Shown: positions 8,396 through 16,160 of the stretch, piece by piece
Position numbering within the stretch: the stretch's first letter is position 1
Layout: every line of letters starts with the position of its first letter
NCBI GenBank assembly: GCA_051648105.1
Contig: JBOFEN010000056.1
Coordinates: forward strand, 1 to 64,000
Reading direction: 5' to 3'
Origin: UBA7332 sp051648105
GTDB taxonomy: Bacteria; Bacteroidota; Bacteroidia; Bacteroidales; UBA7332
Length of the DNA: 64,000 nt
Position numbers and translations under genes: made by a program
The notes under the pieces: model-generated
Database searches by the model: none
What the model saw: the letters and a program-made list of their open reading frames with translations, nothing else
Told to the model about the DNA's origin: nothing

Positions 8396-9928
8396 ATGAC
8401 TTTTCGAAAGGCTATAATAACATTAATGTCACTCTTTGCTATCACATCGCAGGTAGCAGCAGAGGAGATAACCTCTAATGCCGACACAATCTTCATACAA
8501 GAAGAGATTCCAATAGAAGTAGATGATATATTAATAGCCAAGTACGACTCGCTTGTTTCTCAATGGGCTATATCAGCTCGTATGATGGTTGATAGCAGCT
8601 GCACAACACGCAAGGTTCACTGCCCATCTCTGCCTGACTCAGTTTATATTGAGCGCTTAAAGAGTATAACTAGCGAGATTGAAATGCCATTCAACAAGGA
8701 GGTCAAAGCATTTATTGAACTTTATACAGGCAGACGACGATTGATGATAGAGAGAATGCTTGGTCTATCTCAATACTACTTCCCTATTATTGAGCAAGCT
8801 CTAGACGCTGAGGGGTTACCCCTAGAGCTTAAGTATCTAGCAATTGTGGAGTCTGCACTAAATCCTAAGGCTGTATCAAATGTTGGCGCCACGGGGTTAT
8901 GGCAGTTTATGCTACCTACGGGTAAAGCTTTTGGGCTTGAGATAAGCACAATGATAGATGAGAGGAGAGACCCTATAAAGTCGACTACAGCAGCAACTAA
9001 ACTTCTAAAAGAACTATACAGAATTTATGGCGACTGGAACCTAGCTATTGCAGCTTATAACTGCGGGCCAGGAAATTTGAATAAAGCCATACGCCGCGCA
9101 GGTGGTAAAAGAGACTATTGGGCTATTTACAACCAACTGCCAAAAGGCACCAGAGAGTATATTCCTCTCTTTATATCACTTAACTATATAATGAATTTCC
9201 ATACGGAGCATGAGATATGCCCCTCGATTTCACCTATTGCTCTTGACATGGACACTATAAGAATAAACAAAAGAGTCCACTTCGAACAAATCTCCGACAT
9301 TCTAGACGTAACAGTAGAGGAGTTAAGAGCATACAATCCACAATACAAAAGAGATATTATCCCTGGAAATCAGAAGGAGTATAGCCTAAGACTACCCTTC
9401 AACCTAATGCAAGCATACATTAGTTCTGAGGATTCTATATATAGCCATAGAGCCAATGAGCTACTTGCAAACCATAGAGTAACTGTTAAGGCAGGAGCAG
9501 GAGGCACGTCAAGTGGGAATACAAGCATTGCTTCAGGCAATATATATACAGTAAGGTCTGGAGATAACCTTGGTGCAATAGCTAAAAGACATGGTACCAC
9601 CATCTCTAAAATTAAAAGTCTAAACAACCTAACATCAGATAGACTTTCAATTGGGCAGAAGCTTGCAGTTAGAGAGAGTGCTCCAAGCAATTCAAATCAA
9701 AGCAATTCAGCTACAGCCTCTAACACTAACAGCGTAAAAGAGACGAGCAAGGAGAGCTCTAATGATATTATGGAGCCTTCAAGATATTACACAGTACAGA
9801 GTGGTGACTCATTTTGGAACATAGCCAAAAAGAACCAAACGACAGTACAGAGATTATTGCAGGCTAATAATATGCATGAGCGCAGTAAACTTCAACCAGG
9901 ACAGAAACTAATCATCCCTCAAGGATAA
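8396..9928 (+). CDS. MltD-like membrane-bound lytic murein transglycosylase with two LysM domains
   Basis: 510 residues with a signal peptide (1-22). The GH23 lysozyme-like domain spans about 120-275. The catalytic glutamate is E152 in AIVESALNP, followed by GATGLWQFM and AAYNCGPGN. Two LysM peptidoglycan-binding repeats lie near 382-425 and 463-508. It cleaves the glycan strands of murein from the periplasmic side, leaving 1,6-anhydro ends. It is the last gene of the parAB run and is closed by the bidirectional terminator at 9935-9982. Confidence 0.93.
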   Translation: MTFRKAIITLMSLFAITSQVAAEEITSNADTIFIQEEIPIEVDDILIAKYDSLVSQWAISARMMVDSSCTTRKVHCPSLPDSVYIERLKSITSEIEMPFNKEVKAFIELYTGRRRLMIERMLGLSQYYFPIIEQALDAEGLPLELKYLAIVESALNPKAVSNVGATGLWQFMLPTGKAFGLEISTMIDERRDPIKSTTAATKLLKELYRIYGDWNLAIAAYNCGPGNLNKAIRRAGGKRDYWAIYNQLPKGTREYIPLFISLNYIMNFHTEHEICPSISPIALDMDTIRINKRVHFEQISDILDVTVEELRAYNPQYKRDIIPGNQKEYSLRLPFNLMQAYISSEDSIYSHRANELLANHRVTVKAGAGGTSSGNTSIASGNIYTVRSGDNLGAIAKRHGTTISKIKSLNNLTSDRLSIGQKLAVRESAPSNSNQSNSATASNTNSVKETSKESSNDIMEPSRYYTVQSGDSFWNIAKKNQTTVQRLLQANNMHERSKLQPGQKLIIPQG

Positions 9929-9934
9929 TACGTA

Positions 9935-9982
9935 TAAATAAAACGGGAAGATTCTCAGTGAGAATCTTCCCGTTTTATTTAT
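9935..9982. terminator. Bidirectional terminator between mltD-like gene and TonB receptor gene
   Basis: A 23-bp inverted repeat (9935-9957 with 9960-9982) around a two- to three-base loop has A-rich and T-rich ends, so it can stop transcription from both converging genes. Confidence 0.93.
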
Positions 9983-9998
9983 ATGCAGTAGCAAACTA

Positions 9999-12299
9999 TT
10001 ACAGAGTCAGCTTAAGACCAACAACATAGCTTCTTGGTGCCGTAGGACCATAGAAGTACTTTGAATCTCTATCTTCACCTTTATCTAAATCCTTTTGGAA
10101 ACTATCAAATATATTCTGAACACCAGTAGATAACTGAGCACTCAAGCCTCCTTTAAGCTTAAACTCGTAGCTAACCTTTAGGTTCATGTCGAAGAATGAT
10201 TTAGTATACTCCATTCTATCTTGGTCAATGTAGCCTGCGAAGTGAGGTACATACATCCGACCTGTGTAAACACCCGAAAGAGCTATAGAGGTCTGCTTTA
10301 TTGGAGTTGAAGTAAGAGTGAACGAACCATAGCTATTTGGTGTGCGAACCATATTCTTTATAGCCTCAACCTCTGGATCGTCAGACCATTTGAGAGCCTC
10401 TTTATATTGTGACTTCTGCCAAGTGTAAGATAACTGTAGCTGAATCCATCGTCTATATGCCATTCCCAAATCAAAGTTCACACCAGCTACTCTTGCCCCC
10501 TTACCATTTCGTCTCTCAAAGATCAATGTCCCGTCACCACTACTACCTAATGACTCCAAATAGAACACATTACTTAGATCAGTATAGAATCCCTCCGCAA
10601 GGAAGGTAACATCTACATCCCCCATCTTGAAATCAAAATCAGCCGATGCACTATAACTAGTAGATCTCTCCTCTTTAAGATTGTCAGCCAACTGAATTAC
10701 AGCTGCCTCACCACCTACTGCCGCCACGTGTAAATCCTCATCATAGGCTTGCGGAGCTCTAAATCCAGTAGAGTAACTAGCTCTATATCTCATCCACTCT
10801 GTTGGCGAGTATAGAAGATTAACTCGTGGACTAAATATCAAATGATCAATCAGATTATGCTTGTCCAAACGTCCTCCAACGAGTAACTTCAAATATCTAC
10901 CACTCCATTCATTCTGATAGAAAGCACTACCGATACGAACATCCTGCTTTAGATCCCTATCATAAGAGAGCATAATATCATGAAGGCTATTTGATGAGAA
11001 CTCCAATCCATATGTCATCGTTGCAGGCGAAAACAGTAGACGATCAAGGTTATTCACACCCTGAACCCCTGCCATCCACGTAAGATCAGAACTTCTACCA
11101 TAAGCATTCAGATCCTGACCAGCTCCATAATAACTATCTCTTTTTATGCTCTGCATAGAGCCATAAACACTCAACTTATGTTTGTAAGAGTTTATGAAGA
11201 TATCGTAGTTCAACCCACCACTATTGATGGTGTGATCTGTCTGTTCAGCAATATCAGCCTCATGAGGACGAAGGTCAAAAGCATTGCCACCTCTTCGAAA
11301 TTCATGAGTTGAATGGTATTGTAGAGACAGCTTACTTGTCAATGTAGGTCTATAAAAAGCTTGGAGCCCAAGAGTGTGACCATTCAATTTACTCATCTCA
11401 GAATAACCATCCCCATCACGATCATACTGCTCCCTATTGCGATAAGACTGAAAAAGAGTTATTCCACTTCTATTGTCCTTACCAACAAGAGAAGCATTAG
11501 CATTTACAGTCTCTTGCATTGCTCCATTATCAGTTGAACGAAGTTCTGTACTCAATGATACATAATTCTTCACCGGATCTTTTGTGATTATATTCACAAC
11601 ACCAGCAATGGCATTAGCACCAAATAGAGCAGAACCACCTCCGCGAAGAACCTCTACCCTCTCTATCATATTTACAGGCATCTGCTCCAGACCATAAACC
11701 CCACTCAAGGCACTAACTATAGGACGAGAGTCTATCAATATCTGAGTATATGGGCCCTCAAGACCATTTATTCTCACCTGAGGGAACCCACAGTTCTGAC
11801 AATTATTCTCAACACGCACTCCAGACTTATAACTTAGAGACTGCGAAAGATCACACGCACCAACAGCCTCGAACTGTTTTGCTGAAATAACGTTAACGAC
11901 AGTGGGAGCCATCTTCCTACTTATTTCATTTCTATTGGCAGATACAACCACCTCGTCAACACTTAATATATCCTCCTCCAACTTGAGAACAATAGGACTC
12001 TTTGCTGACTCTGTCGATAGAGTTTGACGAAGGGTTTTATAACCTAAACTCTTTACAGAGACCACCGCAGGATCACTCAAGTTTATCTCTAGCACAAATG
12101 ATCCATCCTCATCAGTGGTTGTTCCAACCGAACTATTCTCTACAAATATATTCACATAAGGCATGGGCTCATTGCTCTCCTTATCCACAACCCTACCATT
12201 AACTAACTGTGTATTAACCCTAGCACTCTGATTTGCAAATAGCGACACTGGAAGCAATATTATTGTTCCCAGAATAAAATATAGTAATGATCTCATCAA
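9999..12299 (-). CDS. TonB-dependent outer-membrane receptor with N-terminal carboxypeptidase-like domain
   Basis: 766 residues with a signal peptide (1-22) and a CarboxypepD_reg-like beta-sandwich at about 32-110 (VNGRVVDKESNEPMPYVN). The plug follows with VDEVVVSANRN near 113 and RVEVLRGGGSALFGANAI near 213, then a 22-strand-type barrel ending in a Bacteroidota YVVGLKLTL. The plug contains a CQNC pair (near 167), a possible metal-binding detail. It imports a scarce ligand with proton-motive force through TonB. The substrate is not shown. The His-rich protein encoded just upstream points towards a metal or metal complex, which is an inference. Confidence 0.9.
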   Translation of the reverse strand: MMRSLLYFILGTIILLPVSLFANQSARVNTQLVNGRVVDKESNEPMPYVNIFVENSSVGTTTDEDGSFVLEINLSDPAVVSVKSLGYKTLRQTLSTESAKSPIVLKLEEDILSVDEVVVSANRNEISRKMAPTVVNVISAKQFEAVGACDLSQSLSYKSGVRVENNCQNCGFPQVRINGLEGPYTQILIDSRPIVSALSGVYGLEQMPVNMIERVEVLRGGGSALFGANAIAGVVNIITKDPVKNYVSLSTELRSTDNGAMQETVNANASLVGKDNRSGITLFQSYRNREQYDRDGDGYSEMSKLNGHTLGLQAFYRPTLTSKLSLQYHSTHEFRRGGNAFDLRPHEADIAEQTDHTINSGGLNYDIFINSYKHKLSVYGSMQSIKRDSYYGAGQDLNAYGRSSDLTWMAGVQGVNNLDRLLFSPATMTYGLEFSSNSLHDIMLSYDRDLKQDVRIGSAFYQNEWSGRYLKLLVGGRLDKHNLIDHLIFSPRVNLLYSPTEWMRYRASYSTGFRAPQAYDEDLHVAAVGGEAAVIQLADNLKEERSTSYSASADFDFKMGDVDVTFLAEGFYTDLSNVFYLESLGSSGDGTLIFERRNGKGARVAGVNFDLGMAYRRWIQLQLSYTWQKSQYKEALKWSDDPEVEAIKNMVRTPNSYGSFTLTSTPIKQTSIALSGVYTGRMYVPHFAGYIDQDRMEYTKSFFDMNLKVSYEFKLKGGLSAQLSTGVQNIFDSFQKDLDKGEDRDSKYFYGPTAPRSYVVGLKLTL

Positions 12300-12407
12300 T
12301 TATTGATTCTTATTATACGTAAATAGGACCCTCTAGTTGCAACTAAAGAGATATACCAAACAAGGCCAACCCTAAAAGAATAGAGCTAGCTTAATAAAAA
12401 AGAAGAA

Positions 12408-12749
12408 TCAACAAGATGGAGGAGCCCTAAGGGAGGGATGATCTGCTGATATATGAACATACAACAGAACGTCAGGCCTATATTTCAGCGAAGTTATATG
12501 CTGAAAGGCCTCTTTTATAGCTTGATATGAACTTGGATCAGTGGTAATAAAGCAAGAGAGCTGCTGTATTAGCTCAACTGTACTCTGGGTATGCGTGTGC
12601 TTTGTCTCACTATTATAAGGGTGCGAATGGAGCACAACTGCTCCATTTATTATATGAGTGTGCATAAAGCAATTTATGCATACCATATAAAGCGCCAATA
12701 CCACTAGTAGTAGAGTCGACTTAACTATTTTAAAATAGCCTTTGTTCAC
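12408..12749 (-). CDS. Small His-rich membrane-anchored or secreted protein upstream of the TonB receptor
   Basis: 113 residues. One hydrophobic segment at about 8-28 ends in Cys residues (VCINC). Three His clusters follow: MHTHIINGAVVLHSHPY and ETKHTHTQS. This HTH-x-HSHP-x-HTH pattern is typical of short Bacteroidales proteins encoded beside TonB receptors and suggests metal binding or sensing (Zn, Cu or Ni). A TACATTTG box at 12776-12783 gives a leader of about 20 nt. The gap to the receptor is 108 bp. Function is inferred from composition and context only. Confidence 0.65.
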   Translation of the reverse strand: MNKGYFKIVKSTLLLVVLALYMVCINCFMHTHIINGAVVLHSHPYNSETKHTHTQSTVELIQQLSCFITTDPSSYQAIKEAFQHITSLKYRPDVLLYVHISADHPSLRAPPSC

Positions 12750-12775
12750 ACTAATCCAATCATTTGTTTAATTGA

Positions 12776-12783
12776 CAAATGTA
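12776..12783 (-). promoter_or_regulatory. Candidate -7 box for the His-rich/TonB receptor unit
   Basis: Minus-strand TACATTTG fits TAnnTTTG and sits 27 bp upstream of the ATG at 12749. No TTG occurs at the usual -33 distance, so an activator may be needed. Confidence 0.5.
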
Positions 12784-12848
12784 CTATTTTATAGAATAGA
12801 TCTAGATAAGCAAATGCAAAATAAACCCATTCACTATGTCCATATGTT

Positions 12849-12874
12849 AAATCTATGTTATACGACATAGATTT
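12849..12874. promoter_or_regulatory. Perfect 10-bp inverted repeat, candidate operator
   Basis: AAATCTATGT and ACATAGATTT are exact reverse complements separated by 6 bp (TATACG). The site lies between two divergent transcription units: about 75 bp upstream of the His-rich gene's promoter and 12 bp upstream of the -33 box of the short transcript at 12922. Its size and symmetry fit a dimeric regulator site of the Fur/Zur or Crp type. The regulator is unknown. Confidence 0.5.
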
Positions 12875-12885
12875 CTAGTTGTATA

Positions 12886-12917
12886 TTTGGAAATTAGTTT
12901 GGGAGAACATACCTTTG
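12886..12917 (+). promoter_or_regulatory. Bacteroidales-type promoter of a short transcript
   Basis: TTTG (12886-12889), 20 bp, TACCTTTG (12910-12917): a full match to the -33/-7 consensus. No gene starts within its transcript before the terminator at 12968. Confidence 0.75.
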
Positions 12918-12921
12918 TATC

Positions 12922-12996
12922 GGTTTTTTCATAGTATTAGATTTTAAGGTTAATAAAGATTGATGTGGGTTGTCGAGAGACAACCTTTTCTTTTTT
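12922..12996 (+). ncRNA. Putative ~75-nt free-standing small RNA
   Basis: The interval is bounded by a consensus promoter ending at 12917 and an intrinsic terminator at 12968-12996. The 5' half is A/T-rich. The only frame within it with an ATG starts at 12963 and would read 11 codons (MWVVERQPFLF), across the terminator. This could be a small RNA, or a leader whose terminator is regulated to control the flippase-like gene downstream. No known RNA family is recognised. Confidence 0.4.
12968..12996 (+). terminator. Intrinsic terminator of the short transcript
   Basis: GGTTGTC-GAGA-GACAACC (12968-12985) is followed by TTTTCTTTTTT. It is a 7-bp stem with a GNRA-type tetraloop and a strong T-run. 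Confidence 0.85.
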
Positions 12997-13051
12997 AAGT
13001 CCGCCCTAGCAATATATGCTGGGGTTTTCTTTTTTATCTCAAGAAATATCC

Positions 13052-13059
13052 TACTTTTG
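13052..13059 (+). promoter_or_regulatory. Candidate -7 box for the flippase-like gene
   Basis: TACTTTTG fits TAnnTTTG, 28 bp upstream of the GTG start at 13087. The -33 region is a T-run without a clean TTG. It argues against any start upstream of about 13065. Confidence 0.5.
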
Positions 13060-13086
13060 CTTCTGTTGAATAATAAATGCAAACTT

Positions 13087-14088
13087 GTGAAGAAAAAGAT
13101 AGTTGATATACTAAAGATAGTAATACCACTACTACTAGGGTGTATTATCTTCTGGTTAGTATACAGAGATATAGATATAGATCAATTAAAAGAGGCACTC
13201 AGCGGAGGGATATCATACACACTTATTGGTGCATCAACAGTCGTAGCACTACTCAGTCACATTGCTAGAGCCATACGTTGGCAGATGCTACTAAAGCCTC
13301 TTGGGAGTAAAATCTCAATTGCAGAGCTAACAAATACCATATTTGTGAATTACGGAGTTAATATACTTCTTCCTCGAATCGGTGAATTCACCAGATGCGG
13401 AATGGTCGCAAAGAGAGACAACATAAGCTTCACGCAAGTGATAGGCACACTCGTATCAGAGCGAATGACCGACGTAGCCACAGTCTGCTTGATCATTATT
13501 GCAGCCTTTGCATTACAGATGTCAATATTCTTCGACTTCTTTGCAACCCACCCAACAATACTTCCAAAGATATTAGATATATTATCCTCACCATGGTTCT
13601 ACTTAATAATCATTGGATCACTTCTCTCAATCTATGGAGTAGTAAAGAATTTCAGCCATATACACTTAGTTAGCCGTACAAAAAAGGCTATCCGTAATAT
13701 ATGGGAGGGCTTCTACTCAATATCCAGAATACCTTCTTTTGGATGGTACACCTTCTGGTCTATTACCATCTGGGCACTATACTTCGTACAGCTCCACTTC
13801 ATGGTAATGGCATTTGAGTTGACCAACCAACTATCAATAGTCATAACTTTCGTAGTATTTGCCATGACCTGTATAGCAGGAATAGTGCCAGTACAAGGAG
13901 GAATAGGTGCATGGCACTTCGCCACAATAACCACTCTGGTATATTACGGCATAGGCCCAGTTGAAGCAGGAGCATTCGCACTCGTTGCACACGCAATAAA
14001 TACGGCACTATTTGCCATATTTGGAGCATATGGATTCTTTGCTGAGAGCCGCAAAGTATCAATCAAGAGCGTAAGGAAACATCTTTAA
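13087..14088 (+). CDS. Flippase-like membrane protein (UPF0104 / LPG-synthase transmembrane type)
   Basis: 333 residues from the GTG at 13087 (reading MKKKIVDILKIVIP). The frame is open upstream to an ATG at 12970, but that would lie within the upstream terminator and before the candidate promoter, so the GTG is preferred. About eight transmembrane segments are seen, with the family signatures S-H-I-A-R-A-I-R-W near 50, N-Y-G-V-N-I-L-L-P-R-x-G-E near 85 and V-P-V-Q-G-G-I-G-A-W near 270. Relatives are the membrane domains of lysyl-phosphatidylglycerol synthases and the AglD/UPF0104 family. No synthetase domain is present. The substrate is unknown. Confidence 0.8.
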   Translation: MKKKIVDILKIVIPLLLGCIIFWLVYRDIDIDQLKEALSGGISYTLIGASTVVALLSHIARAIRWQMLLKPLGSKISIAELTNTIFVNYGVNILLPRIGEFTRCGMVAKRDNISFTQVIGTLVSERMTDVATVCLIIIAAFALQMSIFFDFFATHPTILPKILDILSSPWFYLIIIGSLLSIYGVVKNFSHIHLVSRTKKAIRNIWEGFYSISRIPSFGWYTFWSITIWALYFVQLHFMVMAFELTNQLSIVITFVVFAMTCIAGIVPVQGGIGAWHFATITTLVYYGIGPVEAGAFALVAHAINTALFAIFGAYGFFAESRKVSIKSVRKHL

Positions 14089-14099
14089 AAATATAAGAT

Positions 14100-15554
14100 A
14101 TGAACAGTATTAAATCACTAGCGCCACAACTATTGTGGAAAAACTTCTATGAAATCTCACAGATACCTCACCCATCAGGGCATTGCGAGGCAATCAGAGA
14201 ACACCTTGTTAACTTCGGCAAGAACCTATCTCTTGAGACACTAGTTGACGAAGCAGGAAACGTACTAATTCGCAAAGCAGCAACTAAAGGGCTTGAAGCT
14301 CTTCCTATAGCTGTACTTCAGGCACACATGGATATGGTTCCTCAGAAGAACAGCAACGTAAATCACAAATTCGAGACTGACCCTCTTAATCTTATCATCG
14401 ATGGAGAGTGGGTAACAGCACAAGACACAACACTTGGGGCAGACAATGGTATTGGTCTTGCTGCTTGTATGGCTATCCTTGAGTCAACAGATATCCCTCA
14501 CGGGGCTCTAGAGGTACTAGTTACCGTTGACGAAGAGACTGGCATGTTTGGTGCTTTCGGTCTTAAAGAGGGATTTGTGAAAGGAAAAATCCTTATCAAC
14601 ACTGACTCAGAAGATGAGGGCGAACTATTTGTTGGTTGCGCTGGTGGTGTAGATGTTTCTGCATCTCTTAAATATCGCGACGAAGAGGTTGTTCCTGAAG
14701 GCGACGTAGCTGTTAAAATCTCAGTTACAGGACTTAAAGGAGGTCACTCAGGTTGTGACATCCACCTAGGAAGAGGCAATGCAAACAAGATTCTTTTCAA
14801 CTTCCTTAAGCAAGCAGTAAAAGATCTTGAGGCTCGTCTAGCTTGGGTTAGAGGCGGATCTCTTCGCAACGCAATCCCTCGCGAAGCTTTTGCTATCATC
14901 ACTCTTCCAGCTGAATCACTTTCAGACATCATGGAGTTTGTTGAAGATTACTATGACGAATTGGCTGCAAACTACGAAGGCATAGAGCCAAACCTTAAGT
15001 TCACAGCTGAGGAGTGCGAGCTTCCTAAGACTGTTGTACCAGAGGAGATACAAGACAACCTTATCAATGCAGTATGTGCTGTAAGAAATGGTGTAGGTAG
15101 AATGATCTCTCACATGCCTGACGTAGTAGAGACATCTTCAAACATGGCAATCATCAATGTTACTGAGGGTGAGATCGACGTTAAATTCCTAGTTCGTAGC
15201 TCAAATGAGTCTATGAAGATGGAACTAGCATCAAGCATAGAAAGCACATTCAACCTTGCAGGCTTCAGCATCGAACTATCAGGATCTTACCCAGGATGGC
15301 AGCCTAATCCATCATCTAAGATACTTGAGACGATGAAGAATGTACACATAGAACTATATGGCAAAGAGCCTAAGATCAATGTTATTCACGCAGGTCTTGA
15401 GTGCGGTATCATAGGAGCAGCATGCCCAGGAATGGACATGATCTCTTTCGGACCAACACTTCGTTTCCCTCACTCACCAGATGAGAAGGTGAACATTGCA
15501 AGTGTAGCCCGCTTCTGGGACTACCTACTAGCAACACTAAAGGCTCTTAACTAA
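14100..15554 (+). CDS. pepD: Cytosolic aminoacyl-histidine dipeptidase (M20 family)
   Basis: 484 residues, usual size for PepD. M20 metal-site motifs appear in order: QAHMDMVPQ near 79, D-N-G-I-G-L near 119, DEETGMFGAFGL near 148 and NTDSEDEGE near 174. The lid motif GLKGGHSGCDIHLGR is near 216, and the final metal ligand lies in HAGLECGII near 438. It hydrolyses Xaa-His and other dipeptides for amino-acid recycling. It starts 11 bp after the flippase-like gene and is followed by a strong terminator. Confidence 0.95.
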   Translation: MNSIKSLAPQLLWKNFYEISQIPHPSGHCEAIREHLVNFGKNLSLETLVDEAGNVLIRKAATKGLEALPIAVLQAHMDMVPQKNSNVNHKFETDPLNLIIDGEWVTAQDTTLGADNGIGLAACMAILESTDIPHGALEVLVTVDEETGMFGAFGLKEGFVKGKILINTDSEDEGELFVGCAGGVDVSASLKYRDEEVVPEGDVAVKISVTGLKGGHSGCDIHLGRGNANKILFNFLKQAVKDLEARLAWVRGGSLRNAIPREAFAIITLPAESLSDIMEFVEDYYDELAANYEGIEPNLKFTAEECELPKTVVPEEIQDNLINAVCAVRNGVGRMISHMPDVVETSSNMAIINVTEGEIDVKFLVRSSNESMKMELASSIESTFNLAGFSIELSGSYPGWQPNPSSKILETMKNVHIELYGKEPKINVIHAGLECGIIGAACPGMDMISFGPTLRFPHSPDEKVNIASVARFWDYLLATLKALN

Positions 15555-15573
15555 TTAGAGCTTCATAAATAGC

Positions 15574-15616
15574 AGATGGCTAGGGCCAGAGATCACCTCT
15601 CTGGCTCTAGCCATCT
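15574..15616 (+). terminator. Terminator after pepD
   Basis: A 19-bp stem (15574-15592 with 15598-15616), with one G-T wobble and the loop TCACC, lies 20 bp after the pepD stop. The T-run is weak. Confidence 0.75.
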
Positions 15617-15707
15617 GTCATAATTACAATAACAATACGAAAGTTATAAAAAGCAAAAAGCCACAATACGGTTTGACAATTAGAAAGATACTTCCTATCT
15701 TAGGGGT

Positions 15708-16055
15708 ATGAAAGGAAAGCCAATGACAGAAATACGAACAGAATGGAGAGCATTATGGGTTGCCATGATGGTCTGTTTTCTATTTGGACAGGCTTGCTCT
15801 TTTGCTCCTCAAAGCGAACATTGCCAAGGCATATCTGAGCCTGAGCTTGTAGAGTTTCCCACCTCTACAGAAGATGGAGAGGCTCCATCTGCAGAGGAGA
15901 GCGAAACAAGTGAAGAGGACAACCTTGTGGTTGATCACGTAATCTTCAAACTTGGATCAGAAAACGAAACAAACTTCCACGACTTAGAGGGGGGCTACTC
16001 ACTATCTAGAGACCTCGAACTCCACACCCCTCCTCCCGAACAACTACTTTCTTAA
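15708..16055 (+). CDS. Small acidic secreted or lipid-anchored protein, unknown function
   Basis: 115 residues (an alternative start is the ATG at 15723). A hydrophobic segment at about 14-31 ends FLFGQAC, a marginal lipobox. The rest is strongly acidic (runs such as EDGEAPSAEESETSEED) with no recognised domain. It stands alone between the pepD terminator and the SulP gene, 105 bp upstream of the latter. It is not recognised. Codon pattern and a plausible signal sequence support a real gene, but with moderate certainty. Confidence 0.5.
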   Translation: MKGKPMTEIRTEWRALWVAMMVCFLFGQACSFAPQSEHCQGISEPELVEFPTSTEDGEAPSAEESETSEEDNLVVDHVIFKLGSENETNFHDLEGGYSLSRDLELHTPPPEQLLS

Positions 16056-16160
16056 TACTATCACAGAGAGATATTTACACCTATCAAGGTTACTCTCTAC
16101 CCTTAAGGCGAAAAGATTCGTCTAAGGAATCGTTGTATATTTTAAGATAAGTAATTACCA

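Noticed and set aside
12894..13082. Minus-strand 62-codon frame
   Set aside because: It covers a promoter, a terminator and a second promoter on the other strand, and its composition follows those signals.
12970..13086. N-terminal extension of the flippase-like protein from the ATG at 12970
   Set aside because: It would start inside the upstream terminator and before the candidate promoter; the GTG at 13087 gives the family N-terminus.
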